Below are positions 17,081 to 27,096 of a DNA stretch of 64,000 nucleotides, one piece after another. Location of the stretch: assembly GCF_024704385.1 (NCBI RefSeq), contig NZ_JAJDFX010000002.1, forward strand, positions 3,348,001 through 3,412,000, written 5' to 3'. Positions within the stretch are counted from its first letter, which is position 1, and the number at the start of each line of letters is the position of its first letter. A model generated the notes under the pieces. That model had not been told where the DNA came from and did not search any database. It saw nothing but the letters and a program-made list of their open reading frames with translations. A program made the translations under genes and the position numbers. The DNA comes from Cellulomonas sp. P24. GTDB lineage: Bacteria; Actinomycetota; Actinomycetes; Actinomycetales; Cellulomonadaceae.

Positions 17081-18721
17081 TCAGACCCTGTTGAGCCACG
17101 ACGAGGACAGCTGCTCCTCCTCGAGGTCCAGCTCGCGGAGCATCCGTCGCATCACGACCTCGTCGACACGACCGGCGTCGCGCTCGCGCATGAGCACCAC
17201 ACGCTGCGCCTGGACGGTCTCCCGGCGCAGCTGCTGCAGGCGTCGACCGTGCTCGAGGGCGTCCGGGAGCCCGTGCTCCGGACCGCTCGACGGGTCGAGC
17301 GCGCTCGCGACGGCGCGCCCCCGCTGCTCGATCGCGCGCGTGAGCCCACGGGTGATCCGCTCCGCGGCCTCCGCACCGACGGCCCGCGCGAGCATGTCCG
17401 ACCGGGTCCGGAGCACCTCGGCGGCCGCCCGGTTCGTCAGCACGCGCAGGCCCGCCTCCTGGCTCGCGTCCCTGGCGGCGTCCTCGGCGGCGCCGAGCCC
17501 GAGGGCGCGGATCACCCACGGAAGGCTCAGGCCTTGCATGAGCAGCGTGCCGATCGCCACGCCGTAGGCGACGAGCTGGAGCGTCGCCCGCGCCGGGAAC
17601 GGGGTCGTCCCGCTCGTGACGGGGATGGCCGCCGCCGCGGCGAGCGTCACGACCCCACGCATCCCGGCCCACGACACGACCGCGGACTCCCGGGTCGAGA
17701 GCGAGTCACGCGGCGGACGGTGGCTCCCTGGCAGCCGCACGTTGTCCACCCAGGCCGTCGCGAAGACGTACAGGGGACGGATCGCCACCGCCGTCGCGAG
17801 CACCGCGAACGCGGCGAGCACCGCGGTGCGGACGCCCTGGTCCGCCGCGATCACGTCCCGGACCACCCACGGGAGCTGCACGCCGATCAGGGCGAACGTG
17901 AACGACTCGAGCACCAGGTCGAAGGTCGACCAGATCGGACCCTCGTACAGGCGGGTCGCGTAGCCGGCCTCGGGGGAGGAGTGGCCGAGGTACAGCCCCG
18001 CTGCGACGACGGCGAGCACCCCTGAGCCACCGATCTGCTCGGCACCCCAGTAGGCGGCGAACGGGGTCAGCAGGCCGAGCGCGGAGGCCACGACCGCGTC
18101 GTCCAGTTGCACACGCACCCGGTGCACGACGACGCCCACCGCCAGCCCGCACCCGACCCCTGCGACGACGGCGACCGCGAATACGCCGAGTCCGTCCGTG
18201 AGCGCGGTGGCGCCGGTCGACACGGCTGCGAGAGCGACCTTGTACAGCGTCAGGGAGGTCGCGTCGTTGATGAGGCTCTCGCCGGTGAGCACCGTGGTGG
18301 TGCGGCGGGGGAGGCCGAGCCGTCGGCCGACGGCGGTCGCCGCGACGGCGTCGGGCGGCGCGACCACGGCACCGAGCACCAACGCCGCCGAGAGCGGCAG
18401 GCCCGGGATCAGCCACGACGCCACGAGTGCGACGGCTGCCGCGGTGGCGAGGACGAGCCCGACGCCGAGGCGGGTGATCGAGTTGAGCGAGGCACGGAAG
18501 TCCTGGTACGAGCTGGTCAGCGAGGCCGAGTAGAGCAGCGGTGGGAGGACGAGCTCGAGGAGGACGTGCGGGTTCACCTCGATGCGCGGTACAGCGGGGA
18601 CGAACGACACCGCGAGCCCGACCGCGAGCACGACGAGATGGGAGGGCCATCCGTAGCGGCGGGCGATCGCGGTGACCGCGACCGCCCCGGCGACCAGGAC
18701 GAAGATCGTGACCTCGGACAC
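17081..18721 (-). CDS. Na+/H+ antiporter, CPA1 (NhaP-type)
   Basis: This 546-residue protein has about 12 hydrophobic helices in residues 1-400, then a hydrophilic helical C-terminal domain of about 130 residues. CPA1 motifs are clear: LVLPPLLYSAS, GAVVAPPDAVAATAV and GESLINDATSL, which holds the cation-binding aspartate. These antiporters exchange cytoplasmic Na+ or K+ for protons and support pH and salt tolerance. The GTG start follows GAGGAG by four bases. A TAGACT element lies about 45 bases upstream. The soluble tail may regulate transport, as in other CPA1 members. Confidence 0.92.
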   Translation of the reverse strand: MSEVTIFVLVAGAVAVTAIARRYGWPSHLVVLAVGLAVSFVPAVPRIEVNPHVLLELVLPPLLYSASLTSSYQDFRASLNSITRLGVGLVLATAAAVALVASWLIPGLPLSAALVLGAVVAPPDAVAATAVGRRLGLPRRTTTVLTGESLINDATSLTLYKVALAAVSTGATALTDGLGVFAVAVVAGVGCGLAVGVVVHRVRVQLDDAVVASALGLLTPFAAYWGAEQIGGSGVLAVVAAGLYLGHSSPEAGYATRLYEGPIWSTFDLVLESFTFALIGVQLPWVVRDVIAADQGVRTAVLAAFAVLATAVAIRPLYVFATAWVDNVRLPGSHRPPRDSLSTRESAVVSWAGMRGVVTLAAAAAIPVTSGTTPFPARATLQLVAYGVAIGTLLMQGLSLPWVIRALGLGAAEDAARDASQEAGLRVLTNRAAAEVLRTRSDMLARAVGAEAAERITRGLTRAIEQRGRAVASALDPSSGPEHGLPDALEHGRRLQQLRRETVQAQRVVLMRERDAGRVDEVVMRRMLRELDLEEEQLSSSWLNRV

Positions 18722-18871
18722 GCCGCTCCTCGCCGCGGCGGGGTCGAGGTGGCCGCCGCGCGGCGAGTCTACGGCCGGGCGCTGGGCGGGGCCTTGGGGT
18801 TCAGGGTGCCCACGGACCGCTCGTGCCAGGAGCGGCCGCGGGCCGTCTGTGGCAGCGGACGACGACTCCCG

Positions 18872-19156
18872 TCAGGACGCGTCGACCGTGACCCCGCGCC
18901 AGAACGCGACATGGCCGGCGATCTGGCGTGCCGCGTCCGAGGGCTCGGGGTAGGACCACGCGACGTCTTTACCGGGGCGCCCCGCACCGGCCACCGACCA
19001 GTAGTGGGCTTGCCCCTTCCACGGGCACGTGCTCCGGGAGCTGGACTCCTCGAGGAGCTCCCACGCGACGGAGTCGGCGGGGAAGTAGTGGTTGCCCTCG
19101 ACGACGACGGTTGCGTCGCTCTCGGCGATGACGATGCCGTTCCACGTTGCCCGCAT
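18872..19156 (-). CDS. DUF427 family protein
   Basis: The 94-residue protein begins MRATWNGIVIAES and contains CPWKGQAHYWSV, the hallmark of DUF427 proteins, plus a C-terminal HVAFWRGVTVD. Members are small beta-rich proteins with no agreed biochemical role. An AAGGAG sequence eight bases upstream supports this ATG. It is divergent from the NIPSNAP gene and separated by 242 bases without other coding signs. Confidence 0.9.
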   Translation of the reverse strand: MRATWNGIVIAESDATVVVEGNHYFPADSVAWELLEESSSRSTCPWKGQAHYWSVAGAGRPGKDVAWSYPEPSDAARQIAGHVAFWRGVTVDAS

Positions 19157-19398
19157 GGCCCTGCTCCTTGCTGCTCGGTTGACGACCGCGATCACCACAG
19201 GGAACCCGCGAGTGGTGGCAGGTGATTCCCTTGCGTGCACGGCCAGCGAGCCCCGTTGCCGATCGTCGGGGTGCCGCGAAGGATGATGAGCCGGGCGGAC
19301 ACGAGCCGTCGAGCACTGCGGCGAGGTTCGCCGTCGTGGCGACTCCCATCCGCGTGCGCGGCCCGACGCAGGACGACAACGACGACGGAGCGAGTGAC

Positions 19399-19725
19399 AT
19401 GACACAGATCTACGAGCTGCGGACCTACACCGCCGAGCCCGGGCGGCTGGACGCCCTGCTCGCCCGGTTCCGGGACCACACGGCCGAGCTCTTCACCCGG
19501 CACGGGATGACGAACATCGGCTACTGGGTCACGGCTGACCAGCCCGACACTCTCGTGTACCTGCTGGCGCACGCGGACCCGGAGTCCGCGGCCGCATCGT
19601 GGGAGGCGTTCAAGGCGGATCCCGAGTGGCAGGCAGTCAGAGCGGCGTCCGAGGAGGACGGCCCGATCGTGCAGTCGATCACGTCGGTCTTCCTCGAGCC
19701 GACGGACTTCTCCGCGCTGCGCTGA
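19399..19725 (+). CDS. NIPSNAP family protein
   Basis: This 108-residue protein matches the NIPSNAP fold (ferredoxin-like): QIYELRTYTAEPGRLDALLARF at the start, then GYWVTADQPDTLVYLLAHAD and SVFLEPTDFSALR at the end. Function in bacteria is not settled. The ATG at 19399 was chosen because the family begins here; upstream codons in frame lack similarity. The following 194 bases up to cas3 show no gene. Confidence 0.88.
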   Translation: MTQIYELRTYTAEPGRLDALLARFRDHTAELFTRHGMTNIGYWVTADQPDTLVYLLAHADPESAAASWEAFKADPEWQAVRAASEEDGPIVQSITSVFLEPTDFSALR

Positions 19726-19919
19726 CGCGACTGTTCGGGTCCGCGCCCGACACGGCGTGCTGATGTCGAGAGACTCGGTCGGTCGCGCGCCCTGGCCCCA
19801 CGCCGCGGGCACGGACGGGTGCGCGACGCGCCCGGGTCGGGCGCGGGGTGAGGACTCTCCGCAGTGCGGTTGGCTGACGTGCGCGTGTCGGGCGCCGGAG
19901 TTGTCGCGTTCGCGCCAGG

Positions 19920-22916
19920 ATGGGTGGGATCACGCTTACGGGGGGCGTCGTGGACCGGTCGATCACGCAGGCTGTGTGGGCGAAGTCGGGTGTGGACGCG
20001 TTCGGCCGCGTCGACTCCTGGTTGCCGCTGTGGCAGCACCTCGACGATTCCGCCGAGGTCGCCGCCCGGCTGTGGGACGAGTGGCTCCCGTCCCAGGTGC
20101 GTGTGCGGGTGTGTGCCGGGCTCGGTCGGCCCGACGCGGAGGCGCGTCGCCTGGTGATGTTCCTGGCGGGGGTGCACGACCTCGGCAAGGCGACACCGGC
20201 GTTCGCCGTCCAGGTGCCGGAGTTCGCAGACCAGCTGACTCTGGTCGGCCTGACGGTTCCCCGCCTTCTTCCCGAGGAGCGCAGGCGACTCCCGCACTCT
20301 CTGGCGGGTGAGGTGCTGCTCGAACGATGGCTGTGCGACCGTCACGGGTGGTCGCGGGAGACCGCCGCCCAGCTCGGGGTGGTCGTCGGCGGACATCACG
20401 GCGTTCCGCCGGGCAAGAGCGCGGTCCTTCGCGCCGCTGATCACCCCGAGCTCTTCGGCACGGGGCGCTGGCCAGAGGCTCAGGTCGCGTTGATCGAGCG
20501 CGCTGCCCGCCGGATCGGCGTCAACCGGTACCTGCCGGCCTGGGGCGACCTGCGGCTGCCGCAGAGCGTCCAGGTCACCCTGACTGCGCTCGTGATCGTG
20601 GCGGACTGGATCGCCAGCTCGAGCGAGCTGTTCCCGCTGAGCCCGTTGGGAGCTCAACCTTCCGAAAGTGCTCAGCAACGCGCCACCCGCGCGTGGCAGG
20701 ACCTGGAGCTTCCTCGTCCGTGGCGGCCTGCGGACACCGGGCTGCCGCCCGACGAGCTCGTGCGTTCGCGGTTCGGCTGGGGCGACGGTGCCGTCGCGAG
20801 GCCGGTGCAGCGAGCCGCTCTGGCGGAGGCACGCGCGATGGACGTGCCGGGCCTGCTGGTGATCGAGGCGCCGATGGGTGAGGGGAAGACTGAGGCCGCT
20901 CTTCTCGCTGCGGAGGTTCTTGCGGCGCGCTCGGGCGCGGGCGGGTGCTTCGTCGCGCTGCCGACCCAGGCCACCACCGATGCGATGTTCGACCGTGTGC
21001 TCGACTGGCTGGGCCGGGTACCGGATGCGGTCGTGGCCGATGATGCGCGCACTGCGGCCGGCCGGCGTGCAGCGTCAGTGGCGTTGGCGCATGGCAAGGC
21101 TTCGCTCAACAGTACGTTCCGAGAGCTCCGGATGGCCTCCGGGGCCCACCAGGTCGGCCTCGACGAGGGCGATCAGCCGTCTCGCACGCAACCGGTCCAC
21201 GACTCGGTGGGAGGCCTCGACGGTGTCGTCCACCGGTGGATGACTGGCCGCAAGAAGGGCCCGCTTGCCGACTTCGTGGTCGGCACGATCGACCAGCTGC
21301 TGTTCACGAGCCTTCGTGCCCGTCACCTCGCGCTTCGCCACCTCGGGATGGCGCGCAAGGTGGTGATCCTGGACGAGATCCACTCCTTCGACGCGTACAT
21401 GAACACCTACCTCCAGACCGCGCTCGAGTGGCTCGGCGCCCACGGGGTGACGGTGATCATGCTGTCCGCCACGCTCCCGTCGAGAGTGCGTGCCGAGCTC
21501 GTCGGCGCCTACCGGCGCGGCATGTCCTCGCCTGAACCCGTCGCCGATCGACCTGTTCGTATCGACTGGGCGGCACGTGCCGCGACGACGGGGACCACCC
21601 CCGCTGCCACGGCCGGGGTCGACGCGCCGACGAACCAGTCCGATGACGAGGTCGGCGACTACCCGGTCCTGACGTCCCTGCGCGGCGGTGAGGTCACACG
21701 CAGGACCGCACCACCGTCCGGGCGGAGCACTCGCGTGCGGCTGGAGACCGCACCGGACGACCTCGACACGCTCTCCGCCCTGCTCCAGGATGCGCTCGCC
21801 GAGGGTGGGTGCGCGCTAGTGGTGCGGAACACGGTCGCCCGGGCGCAGCAGACCGCGCAGGCGCTCGCCCAGGTCTTCGAGTCGGAGGTGCGACTCATCC
21901 ACTCGCGATTCATCGGTCACCACCGGTTGGCGAACGACGCATGGCTCCGCGAATCCTTCGGTGCGCCGAATGGTGGCGAGGGCCGGCCTCCGCGTGCGAT
22001 CGTCGTCGGCACGCAGGTCGTCGAGCAGTCCCTGGATGTGGACTTCGACCTCCTGGTCACCGATCTCGCACCAGCCGACCTGCTGCTGCAACGCATCGGA
22101 CGGCTGCACCGGCACGAACGTGGCCTGGGAGAGCCATCGCGCCCCGCGAGGGTGCGCGACGCTCGCTGCGTGGTGGTCGGTGTCTCCGACTGGTCGACGA
22201 CCCCGCCCGAGCTCGACCGGGGGGGACGGACGGTGTACGGCGAGCACGCGCTGCTGCGGGCGGCCGCACTGGTCATGGAGCGCACCGAGGTCGACGGCGT
22301 TCTTGACCTGCCCGGGGACATCGCACCGTGGGTGCAGCGTGCCTACGCTCCCTCGCCTGTTGGACCCGGCTCGTGGCAGGAGGCGATGGCGTCCGCTGCC
22401 CTCAAGGCCGACCGGCTGATCGCGGCCAAGCGCGAACGGGCGCGAGTGTTCCTTCTGGCGTCCCCGCGAGCGCCAGGTGTGCCGGTACTCGGCTGGGTCG
22501 ACGGGAGCATCGGAGAAGCAGACGACACGGCCGCAGGGCAGGCTCAGGTGCGCGATGTCGATCAGTCCCTGGAGGTCCTTGTCCTCGAGCGGGACGACGA
22601 CGGCCAGCTGCGGCTGCTGGACGGGATCCCGGACTTCGCACACAGGCTGGTCGACCCTGAGCGGGCTCCCGCCCCGGCGCTTGCCCGGGCGATCGCCGGA
22701 TCTGCCGTGCGCATCGGCGGCTGGGCGGTGCGTGGCTCTGGTGCCGAGCGACTGATCTCCGGGCTGGAGAGGAACTACTTCCCGGCCTGGCAACGTGACC
22801 CGCTGCTCTCCGGACAGCTGGTGCTCGTCCTCGACCCGGCCGGGGTGTCATCGGTTGGTGACTGGGTCTTCCGCTACACCACCGTGCACGGTTTGGAGAT
22901 GTCTCATGTCAGCTGA
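19920..22916 (+). CDS. cas3: CRISPR-associated helicase/nuclease Cas3, type I-E
   Basis: The 998-residue protein joins an HD nuclease to a superfamily 2 helicase. HD residues are visible at His86-Asp87 (GVHDLGK), His126 (PHSLAG) and His159-His160 (GGHHG). Helicase motifs include MGEGKT at 319-324, DEIH at 485-488, then LSATLP and QRIGRLHRH. Cas3 is recruited by Cascade to unwind and degrade target DNA. The ATG at 19920 is used, but a GTG at 19950 (VDRSITQAVWAKSG) is also plausible because the family usually starts near there. The last 11 bases overlap casA. No frame break is seen, so interference machinery looks intact. Confidence 0.95.
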   Translation: MGGITLTGGVVDRSITQAVWAKSGVDAFGRVDSWLPLWQHLDDSAEVAARLWDEWLPSQVRVRVCAGLGRPDAEARRLVMFLAGVHDLGKATPAFAVQVPEFADQLTLVGLTVPRLLPEERRRLPHSLAGEVLLERWLCDRHGWSRETAAQLGVVVGGHHGVPPGKSAVLRAADHPELFGTGRWPEAQVALIERAARRIGVNRYLPAWGDLRLPQSVQVTLTALVIVADWIASSSELFPLSPLGAQPSESAQQRATRAWQDLELPRPWRPADTGLPPDELVRSRFGWGDGAVARPVQRAALAEARAMDVPGLLVIEAPMGEGKTEAALLAAEVLAARSGAGGCFVALPTQATTDAMFDRVLDWLGRVPDAVVADDARTAAGRRAASVALAHGKASLNSTFRELRMASGAHQVGLDEGDQPSRTQPVHDSVGGLDGVVHRWMTGRKKGPLADFVVGTIDQLLFTSLRARHLALRHLGMARKVVILDEIHSFDAYMNTYLQTALEWLGAHGVTVIMLSATLPSRVRAELVGAYRRGMSSPEPVADRPVRIDWAARAATTGTTPAATAGVDAPTNQSDDEVGDYPVLTSLRGGEVTRRTAPPSGRSTRVRLETAPDDLDTLSALLQDALAEGGCALVVRNTVARAQQTAQALAQVFESEVRLIHSRFIGHHRLANDAWLRESFGAPNGGEGRPPRAIVVGTQVVEQSLDVDFDLLVTDLAPADLLLQRIGRLHRHERGLGEPSRPARVRDARCVVVGVSDWSTTPPELDRGGRTVYGEHALLRAAALVMERTEVDGVLDLPGDIAPWVQRAYAPSPVGPGSWQEAMASAALKADRLIAAKRERARVFLLASPRAPGVPVLGWVDGSIGEADDTAAGQAQVRDVDQSLEVLVLERDDDGQLRLLDGIPDFAHRLVDPERAPAPALARAIAGSAVRIGGWAVRGSGAERLISGLERNYFPAWQRDPLLSGQLVLVLDPAGVSSVGDWVFRYTTVHGLEMSHVS

Positions 22917-24543
22917 GACCAGCGCATCGTTCAACCTCGTCCATCGCCCCTGGATCCCGGTGATCCGGATGGATGGTGGCGTCGGTGAGCTGTCGATCCT
23001 CGATCTGTTCGACCAGGCTGCGGAGCTCCGTGAGATCACCGGTGACATCCCCACCCAGGTCTTCGCCATCCAGCGGGTCCTGCTGGCGATCCTGCACCGC
23101 GCCTGGAACGGGCCGGCGTCCGTCACGCACTGGACGTTCCGCCGTGACCACTGGGATGAGTCCCTGGACGAGGTGCGTTCCTACCTGACCGTCTTCGAGG
23201 ACCGCTTCGACCTGCGGGGGCCGCGCACCCCGTTCTTCCAGGTCGCTGACCTGCACACCGCGAAGGACGAGCACTCGGGGCTCGAGAAGCTCATCGCCGA
23301 TGTCCCCAACGGTCAGCCGTTCTTCACGACGAGGATTGGTCGCGGACTCGAGCGGGTCGGCTGGTCCGAGGCGGCGCGCTGGCTGATCCACGTCCACGCC
23401 TTCGACCCGTCGGGGATCCGGTCCGGCGCGGTTGGGGATCCTCGGGTCACCGGGGGCAGGGGATACCCGATCGGCCCGGGTTGGTCCGGCCAGATCGGCG
23501 GCGTGAGCCTCGTGGGCACCGATGTCCGCGAGACCCTGCTCCTGAACCTGCTGGTGCCGGACCGATCCGGGATTCGGACTTCCGAGCACGACGTACCGCC
23601 GTGGGAGCGGCTCCCTCTCGGCGTCGGGGTCGAGGGCTCGGAAGCGCGGCCACCGACGGGCCACCTTGACCTCTACACGTGGCAGTCCCGTCGGGTGCGA
23701 CTGGTCGGCGACGATAACGGGGTCATCGGGGTCGTCCTGGCACAGGGAGACCGTGCCACCCCACAGAACAGACAGGCGCTCGAGCCGATGACTGCGTGGC
23801 GGTTCAGCGAGCCGCAGTCCAAGAAGCTCGCCGCACCGACGTACATGCCGCTCAAACACAATCCTGAGCGTGCCTTCTGGCGCGGGCTGGCGGCACTCCT
23901 CCCGGAGGTGGAGGCCCCGGATGCCTCAGGAGATCCTGCGCCTCGGCTGCAGCCGGCGCTCCTCAAGTGGGTGGGCGAGCTCCGATACGAGAACGCGCTC
24001 GACGGCGATGCGGTGATCCGAGTTCGTGCGACCGGCATGGCGTACGGCTCCAACGAGTCGATCGTCGAGGAGATCGTCGACGACGTGCTGTCCTTGCCGG
24101 TCGCGCTCCTGAGAGCAGACGACTCGCGCCTGCGAACAGTTGCCGTGGAAGCCGTCGAGCAGGCTGACAAGGCCGTTCTCGCGCTGGCGAACCTGGCGGG
24201 CAACCTGGCGGCTGCCGCCGGGGCCGGCGCGGTCGATGGTCCGCGGGACCGTGCACGGGAGGTCGCCTACGCCGGTCTGGATGCTCCGTTCCGCGCCTGG
24301 ATCCTCACCCTGCGATCTAGCGAGTCCGCGACGGAGGCCTCGGCGCGGTGGCAGCAGCAGGTGCGCGCGGTCGTTTGGCGTCTGAGTCGGGAGCTGATCG
24401 CGGACACGGGTCCGGCTGGATGGATCGGGCGCGACGTCCGCCAGCGACATGTCGACACCAGCCAGTCCGATGCGTGGTTCCGCAGTCAGCTCCGGGCGGC
24501 GCTGCCCCGGGGATTCGTCGAGAGGGAAGTGAGGGACGCATGA
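22906..24543 (+). CDS. casA: Cascade large subunit Cse1/CasA
   Basis: The 545-residue product begins MSAETSASFNLVHRPWIPV, the standard Cse1 N-terminus, and continues with LFDQAAELREITGD. Cse1 (Cas8e) recognises the PAM and recruits Cas3. The ATG lies inside the end of cas3, and the stop overlaps casB by four bases (ATGA). A central loop around GVEGSEARPPTGHLDLYTW and the C-terminal four-helix bundle region fit family length (about 500-560). Confidence 0.94.
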   Translation: MSAETSASFNLVHRPWIPVIRMDGGVGELSILDLFDQAAELREITGDIPTQVFAIQRVLLAILHRAWNGPASVTHWTFRRDHWDESLDEVRSYLTVFEDRFDLRGPRTPFFQVADLHTAKDEHSGLEKLIADVPNGQPFFTTRIGRGLERVGWSEAARWLIHVHAFDPSGIRSGAVGDPRVTGGRGYPIGPGWSGQIGGVSLVGTDVRETLLLNLLVPDRSGIRTSEHDVPPWERLPLGVGVEGSEARPPTGHLDLYTWQSRRVRLVGDDNGVIGVVLAQGDRATPQNRQALEPMTAWRFSEPQSKKLAAPTYMPLKHNPERAFWRGLAALLPEVEAPDASGDPAPRLQPALLKWVGELRYENALDGDAVIRVRATGMAYGSNESIVEEIVDDVLSLPVALLRADDSRLRTVAVEAVEQADKAVLALANLAGNLAAAAGAGAVDGPRDRAREVAYAGLDAPFRAWILTLRSSESATEASARWQQQVRAVVWRLSRELIADTGPAGWIGRDVRQRHVDTSQSDAWFRSQLRAALPRGFVEREVRDA

Positions 24544-25256
24544 GCGAGCAACCGTCGATGCCTCGGGTGGGCGACGCGCTGACCCCTCGACGAGGGGAAG
24601 AGCCAGACGGAGAGAGGCCGGAGTACCTTCCGCGGTTGGGTGAGGTCGGAACACTCGTGCACTCGCGCGTCGTGAAGCTTGCCGCAACCCAGCCGAGCTC
24701 GGGGACGACGGCCCTCCTCGCACGCTTGCGTCGCGCCGTCGGGAAGCCACCAGGGTGGGATCCCGACCTGTGGGAGCTGACCCTCTCGGAGGTGCCGGGC
24801 AGGGCCGTGTCCGACGCACCGACGGCCGAGGAGCGCGCCGTGCACACCGCCCTCACCCTGTACGCCGTGCACCAGCAGTCCAGGCCGGAGCCCATGCACA
24901 TGCGCGGACATGGTCTCGGCCGGGCTGTCCGTTCTCTCGCGTCCGCGACCCAGGCGGAGTCGGCTGTCCGCCGCCGCTTCGACGCTGCTGCGACCGCCAC
25001 GTCCTTCGACGAGGAGGTGCACCACCTGCGAGGCCTCGTTGCGCAGCTGCGGGCGCACCGGGTGCCGCTCGACTACGGGCTGCTCGCCGACGACCTGTAC
25101 CAGCTCCAGGACCCCCGGAAGGTCGACGGCGTTCGCCTGCGATGGGGACGCCAGTACTACCGCATCGAACGTGATGACGCAGCGCACGCGTCAGCGCACA
25201 CCACCGACCAAGGCCTCGACGTCGCGGCCGAGAACGCTAGAAGGGACGCATCATGA
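24540..25256 (+). CDS. casB: Cascade small subunit Cse2/CasB
   Basis: This 238-residue, mostly helical protein is Cse2 by position and by blocks such as ALLARLRRAVGKPPG and DYGLLADDLYQLQDP followed by RLRWGRQYYR. Cse2 dimers stabilise the R-loop in Cascade. It starts ATGA-coupled to casA and ends ATGA-coupled to casC. The first 40 residues are a Pro/Arg/Glu-rich extension beyond the usual core, and the last 20 are also poorly conserved. Confidence 0.92.
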   Translation: MSEQPSMPRVGDALTPRRGEEPDGERPEYLPRLGEVGTLVHSRVVKLAATQPSSGTTALLARLRRAVGKPPGWDPDLWELTLSEVPGRAVSDAPTAEERAVHTALTLYAVHQQSRPEPMHMRGHGLGRAVRSLASATQAESAVRRRFDAAATATSFDEEVHHLRGLVAQLRAHRVPLDYGLLADDLYQLQDPRKVDGVRLRWGRQYYRIERDDAAHASAHTTDQGLDVAAENARRDAS

Positions 25257-26383
25257 TCCGCACGATCATCGACATCCACGCCATCCAGACCGTCCCTCCG
25301 AGCAACATCAACCGGGACGACACGGGGAGCCCGAAGACGGCCGTCTACGGCGGTGTGCGCCGTGCACGGGTGTCGAGCCAGGCATGGAAGCGGGCCACTC
25401 GCAAGGACTTCGAGACATACCTGGACCGATCGGACCTCGGGGTGCGGACCAAGAGAGTCGTCGAGCTCGTGTCCGAGGAGATCGCCCGGCGGGCCAATGA
25501 CCTGGATGCGCAGCAGCGCGACGAGATCAGCTCCGCCGTCCTGAAGGCAGCCGAGCTGAAGCTCTCGAAGCCGCGGAAGGGTGAGACCGAGGAGGCCGGG
25601 TACCTCGTCTTCCTCGGTCGCCGTCAGGTGGAGTCTCTCGCAGCGCTCGGAGTGGACGCCTTCCGGGGTGCCGGCTTGTCGACACTGACCAAGAAGGCGG
25701 TTCAGTCTCTGGTCAAGGACCGCAACGCGATCGACGTCTCGCTGTTCGGTCGCATGGTCGCGGACGTAACCGACCTGAACGTCGACGCGGCGGCGCAGGT
25801 CGCGCACGCCATCAGCGTGCACGCCGTCGAGACGGAGTTCGACTTCTTCACTGCCGTCGACGATCAGAAGAACGCCGATGCCGAAGAAGATGCCGGGGCG
25901 GGGATGATCGGAACCGTCGAGTTCAACTCGTCGACCCTGTACCGGTATGCCACCGTCGACGTCGACGGCCTCCTGCGCAACCTGGGCGACGTCGAGGCGA
26001 CCGTACGTGCCGTCGAGGCGTTCGTACGGTCCTTCGTCACCTCGATGCCGACGGGCAAGCAGAACACCTTCGCGAACCGGACCCTGCCGGACGCCGTCGT
26101 GGTGATGGTGCGCGAGGACCAGCCCGTCTCACTCGTCGGCGCCTTCGAGGAACCCATCACCTCGAGTGAGTCGAGCGGGCGGGTCGAATCCGCTGTGCGT
26201 GCCCTCGTCGCCTATGCGGATGAGGTCGGCAAGGCCTATGGGACCGCGCCGGCGACGGCATGGACCGTCGGGGTCGGGGACCGTGCCGCGTCCCTGGATC
26301 TTCTGTCGCCCCGCACGTCGTTCGACCAGCTCGTCCCGGCAGTCGGTGGGTTGGTGCGCGACCGTCTCGGGAGCGAGGCGTGA
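25253..26383 (+). CDS. casC: Cascade backbone subunit Cas7/CasC (Cse4)
   Basis: The 376-residue protein has the Cas7e N-terminus (DIHAIQTVPPSNINRDDTG) and the family blocks GGVRRARVSSQAWKRA and SMPTGKQNTFANRTLPD. Six copies form the Cascade backbone on the crRNA. It overlaps casB and casD by four bases at each end, so Cascade subunits are translationally coupled. Confidence 0.95.
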   Translation: MIRTIIDIHAIQTVPPSNINRDDTGSPKTAVYGGVRRARVSSQAWKRATRKDFETYLDRSDLGVRTKRVVELVSEEIARRANDLDAQQRDEISSAVLKAAELKLSKPRKGETEEAGYLVFLGRRQVESLAALGVDAFRGAGLSTLTKKAVQSLVKDRNAIDVSLFGRMVADVTDLNVDAAAQVAHAISVHAVETEFDFFTAVDDQKNADAEEDAGAGMIGTVEFNSSTLYRYATVDVDGLLRNLGDVEATVRAVEAFVRSFVTSMPTGKQNTFANRTLPDAVVVMVREDQPVSLVGAFEEPITSSESSGRVESAVRALVAYADEVGKAYGTAPATAWTVGVGDRAASLDLLSPRTSFDQLVPAVGGLVRDRLGSEA

Positions 26384-27096
26384 CCTGCCTGGTGCTGCGG
26401 CTCTCAGGACCGCTTCAGTCCTGGGGTGTGTCCAGCCGTTTCGTTCGGCGCACGACGGAGAGCCAGCCCTCGAAGAGTGGAGTCGTGGGTCTGCTGGCCG
26501 CAGCAACCGGGCGGCGTCGGACCGACCCGATCGAGGACCTCCTCACGTTGCGGTTCGGTGTTCGAGTCGATCAGCCGGGTCGGCTGGTGCGCGACTTCCA
26601 GACCGCCCGAACCGTGGACGGTGCCCGCTCGATGCCGCTGTCGTACCGCTTCTACCTCGCCGACGCGGCGTTCCTCGCTGTCGTCGAAGGCGAGAACGAC
26701 TTCATCGACCAGCTCGACGATGCCCTCCGCCACCCGGTGTTCCCGCTCTACCTCGGGCGTCGATCCTGCCCCCCGGCTGGCCCTCTCACGCTCGGCACGC
26801 GACGCGGCGCCTCTGTCGCGGACGTTCTCGGCACCGAACCGTGGCGAGCTGCTCCTTGGTGGCAGCGGACGTTTCGCTCTCCGACCGTGACACTCGAGAC
26901 GGTCGTCGACGCGGAACCGGGCGCCGCGGACGGGGCGACCGTCGCCGATCTCCCGATCAGCTTCGACCCGGAACGGCGACTGTACGGACTGAGGACGGTC
27001 GAGCGTGGCACCGTGACCGTCGCCAATCCGACCTTCGTCGAGCACGCGCCCGACGACGACCCACACCAGCCGATGGCCGCGCTCGGAGGAATCTGA
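26380..27096 (+). CDS. casD: Cascade subunit Cas5/CasD
   Basis: This 238-residue Cas5e begins at a GTG (VTCLVLRLSGPLQSWG) overlapping the casC stop. LRLSGPLQSWG and the P-S-KSGVVGLLAAATG segment are the RAMP-type Cas5 signatures; YLGRRSCPPAGPL is also conserved. Cas5 caps the 5' handle of the crRNA. The stop shares one base with the casE start (TGATG). Confidence 0.94.
   Translation: MTCLVLRLSGPLQSWGVSSRFVRRTTESQPSKSGVVGLLAAATGRRRTDPIEDLLTLRFGVRVDQPGRLVRDFQTARTVDGARSMPLSYRFYLADAAFLAVVEGENDFIDQLDDALRHPVFPLYLGRRSCPPAGPLTLGTRRGASVADVLGTEPWRAAPWWQRTFRSPTVTLETVVDAEPGAADGATVADLPISFDPERRLYGLRTVERGTVTVANPTFVEHAPDDDPHQPMAALGGI

Noticed and set aside
19157-19398. Upstream extensions of DUF427 and NIPSNAP across their shared gap
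   Set aside because: Both longer frames lack family similarity and would overlap each other; the shorter starts have ribosome sites and match family N-termini.
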